Shown here: positions 27,984 to 36,070 of the stretch, one piece after another
Layout of the letters: each line of letters starts with the position of its first letter
How positions within the stretch are numbered: position 1 is the stretch's first letter
Origin: Robiginitalea aestuariiviva
Lineage (GTDB): Bacteria > Bacteroidota > Bacteroidia > Flavobacteriales > Flavobacteriaceae
Assembly: GCF_029537735.1 (NCBI RefSeq)
Contig: NZ_JARPUQ010000002.1
Coordinates: 672,140-736,139 of the forward strand
Length of the DNA: 64,000 bases
Direction of reading: 5' to 3'
The notes under the pieces: model-generated
What the model saw: the letters and a program-made list of their open reading frames with translations, nothing else
Told to the model about the DNA's origin: nothing
Database searches by the model: none
Program-made: the position numbers and the translations under genes

Positions 27984-30032
27984 ATGACCCACCTGCTGGA
28001 TAAACTCTATCGTTCCCAGGCGCTGATCTACAAGTACATCCTCTACTTTGCGACCGTCGGGGCCATTGTCTTTTTCTTTCCCAGGGGCGGGCAATTCAAA
28101 TACGAATACCAGAAAGGGAAACCCTGGCAATACGAAAACCTGTATGCGGAGTTCGATTTTTCCATCCGCAAGTCGGCCGAGGAACTGGATGCCGAGCGGC
28201 AACAGGTGAAGGATCAGCAGGTACCCTACTACAGATACAACACGGAAAAGGCTCAGGCCGTGTATGATGCCTATCAGGCAGCTTTTCCGGAGTATTTCCC
28301 CCGGGCCGTGATGACGGGGCGTGAATGGGAACGCCTGCGGCGTCAGGGCCGTGCCGTACTTGACAGCATGTACCGCACAGGGTTTATCGGCGGGGGTGCT
28401 GCTCCCCAGAAAGAGGAGGTCTATCTGGTTAGGGACAATGAAGCCCGGCGGATGCCCCTGAGCCGCATCCACCGCATTGGCCAGCTTAACGCCATTCTCC
28501 GGGGCCTGGCCCCGGAGGTCGGGATACAGGATGAACTGCCCCGCTTCCAGGACCTGTTTTTTAAAATTGTCCAGCCCAATGTAGCCCAGGATGCCGACCT
28601 TACCCAGCGGGAACTGGAAGAGCAGCTGGCCAGGATTTCCCTGACCCGGGGTACGGTAGACGAGGGCGCCCTCATCATTGCCAAGGGGGAGGTGGTGGAG
28701 GTCGACAACCTCAAGATGTTGGATTCCCTGCGGGAGGAATACCAAAGCACCCTCTGGACCGAGAGCAACGCCTATTTCGTATTGGCCGGGTATACCATCC
28801 TGGTGGCCCTGGTGCTGATCATGCTGCTGTTGTTCCTGAAGAAGTACCGCCCGCAGGTATACAACAACAATGTAAAGGTCACCTTCATCTTCTTCAATAT
28901 CCTGATGATGGTTTTCCTGACCACCTTTGTGGTGAAGTACGACGAGCAACTAGTTTTCGTAGTGCCCCTCTGCGTGCTCCCCCTGATCCTGAAAACCTTT
29001 TTTGACGCCCGCCTGGGGCTGTTTGCCCATGTGCTGGCGGTGCTGATCCTGGGCTTTGTGGTGCCCAACAGCTATGAGTACATCTTCCTGCAGATCATTG
29101 CGGGGATCGTGACCATCCTGACGGTATCCGAACTCTACAAGCGGGCCAACCTCTTTATATCCGTGGGGCAGATCACCCTGATCTACATCCTGGGGTATTT
29201 TGCCTTCCACATCATCCACGAGGGCAACCTGGACAACGTGATCTGGGCCAACTTCGGGTTCTTCCTCCTGAACGGGATGATCACCCTCTTTGTACAGCCC
29301 CTGATCTATATCTATGAAAAGATGTTCGGGATGGTTTCGGATGTGTCCCTGCTGGAGCTGTCGGACACGAACTCCCGCCTGCTCAAGGAACTTTCCACCA
29401 AAGCCCCCGGGACCTTCAACCACTCCCTGCAGGTGGCCAACCTGGCCGAAGCGGCGGCCAACGAAGTGGGGGCCAATGCCATGCTGGTGCGGGTTGGGGC
29501 CCTGTACCACGACATCGGGAAGATGAACAACCCCACTTATTTTACCGAAAACCAGACCACCAACATCAACCCCCACGACGACCTGGCCCCGGCCGAGAGC
29601 GCCGGCATCATCATCCGCCATGTAATCGAGGGGATTGAACTGGCCCGCAAATACAACCTCCCGGACCGGGTAATCGACTTTATCCGCACCCACCACGGCA
29701 CCACCCTGGTGTACTATTTCTATAAAAAGGCCAGGGAAAAGGCCGGGGGAGAGGTAGACCAGAAGCCGTTCCGCTACCCTGGGCCCATCCCGTTTTCGAA
29801 GGAAACGGCCATCCTCATGATGGCGGACTCCGTGGAAGCGGCCTCCAAGAGCCTGGTAAACCCCACCTTCAGCATCATTGATGAATTTGTGGACCGCATT
29901 GTGGGCGGGCAGATGCAGGCCGGGCAGTTCCTGAATTCCGACATCACCCTGAAGGAAATCGAAACCGTGAAAAAGGTCCTCAAACAGCGCCTGACCAATA
30001 TTTACCACCTGCGGGTGGAGTACCCGGAATAG
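27984..30032 (+). CDS. 7TM-HD family phosphohydrolase, PgpH-like cyclic-di-AMP phosphodiesterase
   Basis: A 682-residue protein starting MTHLLDKLYRSQALIYKYIL. One N-terminal membrane helix is followed by an extracellular 7TMR-HD domain (~40-260), seven membrane helices (~265-440), and a cytoplasmic HD domain (~475-660) with LYHDIGKMNNP near 508 and a later HHGTT. Family members such as Listeria PgpH hydrolyse c-di-AMP. All HD residues that I can see are intact. Stands alone. Confidence 0.9.
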   Translation: MTHLLDKLYRSQALIYKYILYFATVGAIVFFFPRGGQFKYEYQKGKPWQYENLYAEFDFSIRKSAEELDAERQQVKDQQVPYYRYNTEKAQAVYDAYQAAFPEYFPRAVMTGREWERLRRQGRAVLDSMYRTGFIGGGAAPQKEEVYLVRDNEARRMPLSRIHRIGQLNAILRGLAPEVGIQDELPRFQDLFFKIVQPNVAQDADLTQRELEEQLARISLTRGTVDEGALIIAKGEVVEVDNLKMLDSLREEYQSTLWTESNAYFVLAGYTILVALVLIMLLLFLKKYRPQVYNNNVKVTFIFFNILMMVFLTTFVVKYDEQLVFVVPLCVLPLILKTFFDARLGLFAHVLAVLILGFVVPNSYEYIFLQIIAGIVTILTVSELYKRANLFISVGQITLIYILGYFAFHIIHEGNLDNVIWANFGFFLLNGMITLFVQPLIYIYEKMFGMVSDVSLLELSDTNSRLLKELSTKAPGTFNHSLQVANLAEAAANEVGANAMLVRVGALYHDIGKMNNPTYFTENQTTNINPHDDLAPAESAGIIIRHVIEGIELARKYNLPDRVIDFIRTHHGTTLVYYFYKKAREKAGGEVDQKPFRYPGPIPFSKETAILMMADSVEAASKSLVNPTFSIIDEFVDRIVGGQMQAGQFLNSDITLKEIETVKKVLKQRLTNIYHLRVEYPE

Positions 30033-30158
30033 CTGCCCCGGGTACCGGGATATTTTGTATTTTAACAGGACTTCCCCCCATCCCGGAAATCGATTCGGGC
30101 CAAACCAACACGGCATTGTTTTTGTGGTATAATCCTACAAACCAACACCTGAAGCCCT

Positions 30159-32543
30159 ATGCAGCACACACGTACCCTTCCGTTGTTCCTCCTTTCCTTT
30201 TTTCTTGCTTTCACCACCAATGCCCAGGACGCTGCCGGCCCGCGCCCGGGGTTGTACCGCTTTGTGCCAGACCCGGCCCAGGACCGCAGTCTTAGGGATT
30301 CCCTGCTTCGGTGGGAGGAGCGCATCTACCTGCATACGGACCGGGACCAGGCTGCCCCCGGGGAGGTGGTGTTCTTTAAAGCCTATGCCACTACAGGCCC
30401 CAACCACCTGCGCGTGAGCCCGAGCGGGGTGTTGAAGGTGGAGCTCCTCGATTCGGAAAAAGCCCTGGTGAGCACTCAGTTTTACCGGTTGCAGGCGGGT
30501 ACGGCTCAGGGAACCCTGCAGTTACCCAAAAAGCTAGAACCCGATACCTACAGCATCCGGGCCTATACGCGATGGATGGAAAATTATGGCCCTGACCGTT
30601 ATTTTGAACAGCCCCTGCACATTGGAACAGCGTCCGGGTCATTGCCTGAAAATCCGAGCCCCTTGCAGATGGCCAGCCTGGTGGAGGTATTTCCCGAAGG
30701 CGGGGGCCTGCTGGCCGGGAAGGAAAACAAATTGGTGGTAACCGCCAGGGATGCCCTGGGATGCCCGGTGTCATTTCAGGCACGGGTAGTGAGTCTGGAC
30801 GGCCGGGAAGCGTATCCGGTGGAAACCTATGCCCAGGGGTACGGAATGGTGGTATTGACTCCCAGGGCCGGTGCAGGCTACCGTTTGGAAATGGAACAGG
30901 GGGGTACGCATCCGCTACCCCCGGTCACTGAAAGTGGGTATAGCCTGAGGCTGAATAACCTGGACCCTGAGGTTATCCGGGTCGAGGTTCAGGCTACCGA
31001 AGACCTGCGCAACCATCCCGTAAGGCTCTCGGGAATGCTGGGGGGGCAGGTATACCTGGAGCGGGAACTGGCATTCGATAATTCCCTGGAGGCCCGCCTG
31101 GAAATCTCCAAAAAAGGGATACCGCAGGGGCTTATGGAATTGCGGATTACCGATGAAGCCGGGACGGTCCGGGCAAGCCGGCCGCTGGCCTTGTCTGCAG
31201 AACCCCTGCGCATGGAAGTAGAACCCCTTCCCGGAAATGAATTCCGGGTGCGGGTTACGGATGCCAGTGGGCAGCCGGTGGCCACAGACCTCTCGGTTGC
31301 CGTTACCGGGCAGCGTGCAGCAAGCCGCCATCCGGGGCTGGTAGCATCCCTGCCACCGGGATTGGGCGCAGGGGGCCAAAAGGCCCCAAGACAAAGGGTT
31401 TTCCTGCAGGATTTACAGGCCCTGGCCTCCCGGCCCGGGACTGTAACCGATATGCCTGGTGAAGTGATTTTTCCCGTGCAGACCGGGCTGGAATTGCATG
31501 TGAAGGTGTATGACATGTCCGACCAGCTTCTACCAAATACCCATATACAAGTCCTTGGGAGTTCCGGGGAGAACCTGCTGATCCGCGAGGCCCGTACCGA
31601 TGCCTCCGGAATCCTGCATTTAAAGGATCTCGATATTACAGGAGAAACCCAGCTTGTTTTCCGGACCCAGGGAGAAGAAACAGCAGAACGCCTGGTGAAG
31701 GTCAAGCCCGTGGAAGACCTTAAAACCGGGAATGAAAAACCCCGGAAAGTAAGCAACCTGTATGAGAGGGCGATGCGCAAAAACCCTGTGGTAACCCCTA
31801 CGGCCTACGCCCCCTATGATACCACTGGACTGATCCGCCTGCGCCAGGCTACGGTAAAGGCGAATAACCGCAAAGAAGAAGCCCGTAAGATAGCTCCCAG
31901 CACCTATGGGGTTCAACCGCTTGAAAAGAACACCATCTACCAGGATCCCAAACGCCCTCAAACCATGTTAAACCTGGTGCGGCGCATTCCAGGAATGATT
32001 ATACGCAACGAAGGGACAGGCAACCCCGTAGTATACAATGTCCGAAATCTTGGGTATTTACGCCCTGGCCTTCCCCTTTGGGTGCTGGATGGTCAAATCC
32101 TCCGTTCCGCGCCCGGAGCGGGATATGATGCAGCCTACAATACGCCCATCTTTGATGTGCCGGCCATCGATATCGAACGGATCGAATACATCATAGACCC
32201 GTCCCAAACAGGGATTTTCGGTATTCAGGGCAGCAACGGGGTAATTCTGGTATATACCCGCACCGGCGGGGAATTGCGGTATCTTTCCCGTAAGGAGGCT
32301 TCCCTCACCTTTAAAGGGTTTGAACCCCCTGAGCGCTTCGAGGATATTAAGGCGGCCCCTGCCAAAGAAGACCGGGCCCCGCTTACCTATTACTGGAATC
32401 CGGAATTGCGCACCAATGCCCGGGGCGAGGCCCGATTCCGACTGGATGAGGTACCTTCCGGCGCCGTACACATTGTGGTTCAGGGCTTAACCCCGGATGG
32501 CCGGCCAGGCACCTTTACGGCCACCCTGGAGCCCATGGAATAG
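30159..32543 (+). CDS. Secreted MG2-like protein with barrel-less TonB plug domain
   Basis: A 794-residue protein with a Sec signal (1-22, ending TTNAQ). The N-terminal ~25-130 is macroglobulin MG2-like (RIYLHTDRDQAAPGEVVFFKAY, then YSIRAYTRWMENYG). A TonB-receptor plug-like domain lies at ~595-705 (TMLNLVRRIPGMIIRNEG, LWVLDGQI, IERIEYIIDPSQTGIFG). No beta-barrel follows; the protein ends in a short Ig/A2M-like domain. The paralogue at 40185 shares both end modules. Probably an envelope protein; function unknown. Confidence 0.8.
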   Translation: MQHTRTLPLFLLSFFLAFTTNAQDAAGPRPGLYRFVPDPAQDRSLRDSLLRWEERIYLHTDRDQAAPGEVVFFKAYATTGPNHLRVSPSGVLKVELLDSEKALVSTQFYRLQAGTAQGTLQLPKKLEPDTYSIRAYTRWMENYGPDRYFEQPLHIGTASGSLPENPSPLQMASLVEVFPEGGGLLAGKENKLVVTARDALGCPVSFQARVVSLDGREAYPVETYAQGYGMVVLTPRAGAGYRLEMEQGGTHPLPPVTESGYSLRLNNLDPEVIRVEVQATEDLRNHPVRLSGMLGGQVYLERELAFDNSLEARLEISKKGIPQGLMELRITDEAGTVRASRPLALSAEPLRMEVEPLPGNEFRVRVTDASGQPVATDLSVAVTGQRAASRHPGLVASLPPGLGAGGQKAPRQRVFLQDLQALASRPGTVTDMPGEVIFPVQTGLELHVKVYDMSDQLLPNTHIQVLGSSGENLLIREARTDASGILHLKDLDITGETQLVFRTQGEETAERLVKVKPVEDLKTGNEKPRKVSNLYERAMRKNPVVTPTAYAPYDTTGLIRLRQATVKANNRKEEARKIAPSTYGVQPLEKNTIYQDPKRPQTMLNLVRRIPGMIIRNEGTGNPVVYNVRNLGYLRPGLPLWVLDGQILRSAPGAGYDAAYNTPIFDVPAIDIERIEYIIDPSQTGIFGIQGSNGVILVYTRTGGELRYLSRKEASLTFKGFEPPERFEDIKAAPAKEDRAPLTYYWNPELRTNARGEARFRLDEVPSGAVHIVVQGLTPDGRPGTFTATLEPME

Positions 32544-32565
32544 CACTACCGTAACCCGCAAAAAC

Positions 32566-32603
32566 AAAAAACCGCCCCCCGGAATCCCGGCAGGGCGGTT
32601 TTT
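32566..32603 (+). terminator. Terminator after the MG2-plug gene
   Basis: Stem ACCGCCC (32571-32577) with GGGCGGT (32593-32599), followed by a T-run; 23 bases after the stop. A flanking A-run makes it usable on both strands. Confidence 0.85.
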
Positions 32604-32762
32604 CATAACCAACCTAACAACTTTCTTTTTCATAGATGCCGGAATGGCTGTTGGGTTGCGTGGCAAACCCTTGGTTCCGGTATCCTAAGCACAACAATAG
32701 TCGGGCATCAGGAGCGGACCTTACAGCACAGGGACAGGCTGTAAATGTTAAAAATATCCAAA

Positions 32763-32789
32763 TTTCCGGGGCAAACCAAACCCCGGAAA
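32763..32789 (+). other. Perfect hairpin upstream of the CHRD lipoprotein
   Basis: A 9-bp perfect inverted repeat TTTCCGGGG / CCCCGGAAA with a 9-base loop, 48 bases before the ATG at 32838. The downstream side is A-rich on the plus strand, so it is not a plus-strand terminator. It may be a leader structure or an operator. The rest of 32604-32837 shows nothing else recognisable. Confidence 0.6.
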
Positions 32790-32837
32790 AAAAGCTGCGT
32801 AGGTAGGGGTGTAATGTCTAATCATAAACCCTTTTAC

Positions 32838-34415
32838 ATGATACGCAATTCGAAATTTTTGGGAGGCATGCTCCTGTTCCTCGGTTTTTTTACCGCCTGC
32901 AGCGACAACGCCTCCGACATGGATGACATCCCCTATATGGGCGAAAGCAAATCCTTTGCCCTGATGTCGCGGGCGGACGCCTCCGTTTCCGGCATGGCCG
33001 TTTTTGAAGAAAATGCGGATGGGAGTACCACCGTAACCCTGGACCTGAACGGCACCACATCCGGGATGCTACCGGCTCACATCCACTTTAACAGTGCGGC
33101 CGAGGGCGGCGATATTGCCGTCTCCCTGAACCCGGTAGACGGGGCAACAGGGATGAGCGTTACCATGGTGAGCGCCCTGGACGACGGGATGCCGATCACC
33201 TATGCCCAACTGCTGGCCTTTGACGGCTACATTAATGTACACCAGAGTATGGATAACCTGGCCACCCTGATGGCCCAGGGAGACATCGGGATTAATGAAC
33301 TCACTGAAACTTCCATTACGTACGACCTGGGTTCGCGGGACGTGGAGGGGATTTCCGGCAGCCTGGTGCTGACCCGCCGCGTTAGCGGGGCCACTTTGGC
33401 CGAAATCCGCCTGGAGGGCACCCCGGACGGGGGCATGCACCCCGGCCATATCCATATGAACAGTGCGGCCGAAGGGGGCGATATCGCCTTTACTTTTAAT
33501 GCGGTGGACGGCACCTCCGGGATGAGCCAAACCCATATTGAAGCCCTCAATAGCGGCGCGCCTATTTCCTATGAAGAGCTGCTGGCCTTTGACGGGTATG
33601 TAAACATCCACCTGAGTGCGGACGACCTGGGGACCCTGGTGGCCCAGGGCGATATTGGCCGCAACGACCTGACCGGGGAGAGCAAGGCCTATGCCCTGGA
33701 TACCCGCGACCGACCTGGGGTACAGGGAACCGCCACCTTCTTCGAGCGGGTAAGCGGCAACAGCCTGCTGGTGGTACAGTTGGAAGGTACCCCTGCGGAC
33801 GGGATGCACCCTGGCCACGTTCACATGGACAATGCCGTAACCGGCGGGGGTATTGCCCTGACCCTGGAAACGGTTGTTGGGGCTACCGGCCGCAGCGAGA
33901 CCGATGTGGAGACCCTGGACGACGGCACTCCTGTCTCCTATATGCAGTGGCTGGATTTTGACGGTTATATCAATATCCATGAAAGCGCAGACAACCTGGG
34001 GTCCCTGATTGCCCAGGGCGATATCGGCCAGAACGAACTCACCGGGCAGCGGATGATCTACCCCCTGGTATCGGTCTCCGACCCTACCATTTTTGGGACG
34101 GCCACCTTCCGGGAGCGGGTGAATGCGGAAACCCTGGTGGAGGTAGCCCTGCAGGGCACCCAGGACGGGGACTCCCACCCCTCCCATATCCATATGGGCT
34201 CCGTAGACCAGGCTCCCGGTACCATCCTGATCAGCCTGGGTGCGGTTTCAGGCGCCACCGGCATGTTGCAGACCAACGTGACCATGCTGGATGACCAGAC
34301 CCCCATCTCCTACGAGCAGATGGTTGTCCTGGACGCGTACCTGAATGTACACCTGAGCGCCGAGGACCTCGCCACCCTGGTAGCCCAGGGCGATGTAGGG
34401 ATCAATGCCCAGTAA
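32838..34415 (+). CDS. Lipoprotein with four CHRD domain repeats
   Basis: A 525-residue lipoprotein starting MIRNSKFLGGMLLFLGFFTAC with lipobox Cys21; upstream in-frame ATGs are rejected because they would bury the signal peptide. Four ~120-residue repeats (about 35-156, 157-278, 279-400, 401-525) each carry a GHIHMNSAAEGGDIA-like block and end in a variant of LVAQGDIGxN. This is the CHRD pattern known from animal chordin and bacterial surface proteins. Probably displayed on the outer membrane; ligand unknown. Confidence 0.88.
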   Translation: MIRNSKFLGGMLLFLGFFTACSDNASDMDDIPYMGESKSFALMSRADASVSGMAVFEENADGSTTVTLDLNGTTSGMLPAHIHFNSAAEGGDIAVSLNPVDGATGMSVTMVSALDDGMPITYAQLLAFDGYINVHQSMDNLATLMAQGDIGINELTETSITYDLGSRDVEGISGSLVLTRRVSGATLAEIRLEGTPDGGMHPGHIHMNSAAEGGDIAFTFNAVDGTSGMSQTHIEALNSGAPISYEELLAFDGYVNIHLSADDLGTLVAQGDIGRNDLTGESKAYALDTRDRPGVQGTATFFERVSGNSLLVVQLEGTPADGMHPGHVHMDNAVTGGGIALTLETVVGATGRSETDVETLDDGTPVSYMQWLDFDGYINIHESADNLGSLIAQGDIGQNELTGQRMIYPLVSVSDPTIFGTATFRERVNAETLVEVALQGTQDGDSHPSHIHMGSVDQAPGTILISLGAVSGATGMLQTNVTMLDDQTPISYEQMVVLDAYLNVHLSAEDLATLVAQGDVGINAQ

Positions 34416-34438
34416 CCCGTAATTCCCCCAACGGAAAG

Positions 34439-34463
34439 ACCCGGCTTCGGCCGGGTTTTTTTA
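34439..34463 (+). terminator. Terminator of the CHRD lipoprotein gene
   Basis: ACCCGGC-TTCG-GCCGGGT, a perfect 7-bp stem with a UUCG tetraloop, followed by seven T. Confidence 0.9.
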
Positions 34464-34544
34464 TGGGCCTTAGTTAAGGTATACTTGAACAGGCCCCAGA
34501 AAAAGGGGAAGGCATTCCGGTATGTGCCCTTCGGCAAAAACAAT

Positions 34545-34569
34545 AAAACCCGGCAGTACGCCGGGTTTT
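34545..34569 (-). terminator. Terminator of the sigma/anti-sigma operon
   Basis: AAAACCCGGC / GCCGGGTTTT with a 5-base loop, 24 bases after the anti-sigma stop. Between this and the previous terminator (34464-34544) nothing is recognised. Confidence 0.85.
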
Positions 34570-34593
34570 GTCATGGGTTTAAGGGTGCTGCGT

Positions 34594-35364
34594 TTACGAG
34601 GGGACCGTTCCCAGGGTATACAACTGTTCCAGGGTAGGGGTCGCGCTTCCACCCGCCGGTTCCAGGGTAATACCGAAGGCTTCCGAGGCATTGGGGTTTT
34701 GCAGGGCAAAGATCTTGTCGGCATCCGCAGCAAAATCCTCCAGCAGCCCCAGGCTAACGGGAGTAAGCGGGTCCAGGGTAAGGGACCAGACCTGGTACAC
34801 CATGCCGGGGGGCGGTTCCGGGAGGCCCCGGGCGTCGATGTAGAGGCGGGTGTCTTCCCGGTTCCAGTAGGCCCGCGCATAAGCTTCGGGGGCTACCGTC
34901 TGGCCTTGCAGGGGCACCACCTGTATGCTGCGCTCGCCCAGGGCTTCCAGCAGCCGGTTGGCTTCCTTCAGGGAATCTTCCGTATTGGCAATCTGCTCTT
35001 CAAGGGCTCCGCGCATGAGTTCCTGCCGCTGCAATTGGGATTGCAGGTCCCGGTTCTGTACGTAGAAGTATACGGAGGCGGCGCCTACCACCACGGCGGC
35101 AGCCCATCCACTGTATGCCGGCCACAGGGGCCTTACGCGGGAGGGCTTTGCCAATCGGGATTGCAGGGGGGCGAAATCCGGCTTCCGGCCGGCCGCATAA
35201 GCGGAACTGAGGCCGCGTACCGTTGCCTCTATAGCCTCGATTTCCTCCCGCACGCGTGGGTGCGCCTCCGCCAGGGCCGCGATTTCGCGGTTTTCCCGTT
35301 CGGAAAGCTGCCCGGCTACGTAGAGCTCCAGGATGCCCGATGCGATGTATTTATCCAGGTCCAT
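34594..35364 (-). CDS. Anti-sigma factor, RskA-like
   Basis: A 256-residue protein: an N-terminal helical anti-sigma region (~1-75, DKYIASGILELYVAGQLS is a usual Bacteroidota start), a transmembrane helix at ~84-101 (GWAAAVVVGAASVYFYV), a coiled stretch (~103-140), and a RskA-type extracytoplasmic domain (PPGMVYQVWSL, GLLEDFA). It should hold the ECF sigma factor at the membrane. Its start overlaps the sigma gene by 14 bases. Confidence 0.9.
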   Translation of the reverse strand: MDLDKYIASGILELYVAGQLSERENREIAALAEAHPRVREEIEAIEATVRGLSSAYAAGRKPDFAPLQSRLAKPSRVRPLWPAYSGWAAAVVVGAASVYFYVQNRDLQSQLQRQELMRGALEEQIANTEDSLKEANRLLEALGERSIQVVPLQGQTVAPEAYARAYWNREDTRLYIDARGLPEPPPGMVYQVWSLTLDPLTPVSLGLLEDFAADADKIFALQNPNASEAFGITLEPAGGSATPTLEQLYTLGTVPS

Positions 35365-35911
35365 TGGCGGTTTCCATATTTTTCCGAAGCCGGCCCAGGC
35401 AATCCCTGTTCCGGGTTTTTACCGTTCCCAGGGGGATGTCCAGTTCTTCCGCAATGGCCTTCTGGCTATATCCCCTGAAGTAGATTAATTGAATGATCTG
35501 CCGGCATTTTTCGGTGAGGCCCTGCAGGTATAACCCGAGTTTCTCCGCCAGGGGATGGGATTCCTCCGGCAGTTCCACAGCCTCATTTTCCGTATCTACG
35601 AAGTTTTCCGTGTGCAGGTTTTGTTTTTGCCTTTTATAATTCCGGGATCGCAGGTGGTCTATGGCCCGGTTGCGGGCGATATTCAGCAACCAGGTAAAAA
35701 CCCGCCCTTTGGAGGCATTGTATTGCCCGGCCTTTTCCCATACCGTCACAAAGACATCCTGGCACAATTCCTCCGCCAGCATAGGGTCCCGCACCACGGC
35801 GTTGATGGCCCCGCAAATGTTTTCGGCAAAGCGGGTATGCAGTTCCCTGAAGGCCTCCATATCCTTATCCTGCACCCGCCCGACCAGGTCTGCTGCTTCC
35901 GTCTGTGGCAT
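35351..35911 (-). CDS. ECF-type RNA polymerase sigma factor
   Basis: A 186-residue sigma70-family factor. Region 2 spans ~20-90 (ELCQDVFVTVWEKAGQYNASKGRVFTWL-like, with NRAIDHLRS), region 4 ~125-180 (YFRGYSQKAIAEEL, GTVKTRNRD). No region 3 or long C-terminal extension. Its partner is the overlapping RskA-like gene. Divergent from the STN TonB receptor 160 bases away, a plausible target. RskA-type pairs usually answer envelope or oxidative cues, unlike the FecI/FecR pairs normally linked with STN receptors. Confidence 0.92.
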   Translation of the reverse strand: MPQTEAADLVGRVQDKDMEAFRELHTRFAENICGAINAVVRDPMLAEELCQDVFVTVWEKAGQYNASKGRVFTWLLNIARNRAIDHLRSRNYKRQKQNLHTENFVDTENEAVELPEESHPLAEKLGLYLQGLTEKCRQIIQLIYFRGYSQKAIAEELDIPLGTVKTRNRDCLGRLRKNMETANGPG

Positions 35912-35992
35912 ATCCGCAAAATACGCTCAAAAACCCCAGACCTCAAAATCTGTGGATGGCCCGGCAGCCCATCACCTATTTTGTCCTCTTGT

Positions 35993-36017
35993 GTAACATT
36001 TTTTGAAATTGTGTTAC
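35993..36017. promoter_or_regulatory. Inverted repeat between sigma factor and TonB receptor genes
   Basis: GTAACA (35993-35998) and TGTTAC (36012-36017) form a 6-bp inverted repeat spaced by 13 bases, also readable as a near-direct repeat of GTGTAACA and GTGTTACT. The AAC core resembles ECF -35 motifs. It lies 54 bases before the receptor start, and could be an operator or ECF promoter; a TACTTTTA at 36015-36022 also resembles a -7 box. Confidence 0.4.
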
Positions 36018-36070
36018 TTTTAAGAAAAACAATTCCGGCTCCCCACCGGCACAAGACCACAACCATCTCG

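Noticed and set aside
34464..34544. Small gene between two terminators
   Set aside because: No start-stop frame with coding character; only converging terminators.
35555..36070. N-terminal extension of the TonB receptor frame over the sigma-factor gene
   Set aside because: It lies over the divergent sigma gene, and the signal peptide starts at about 36071.
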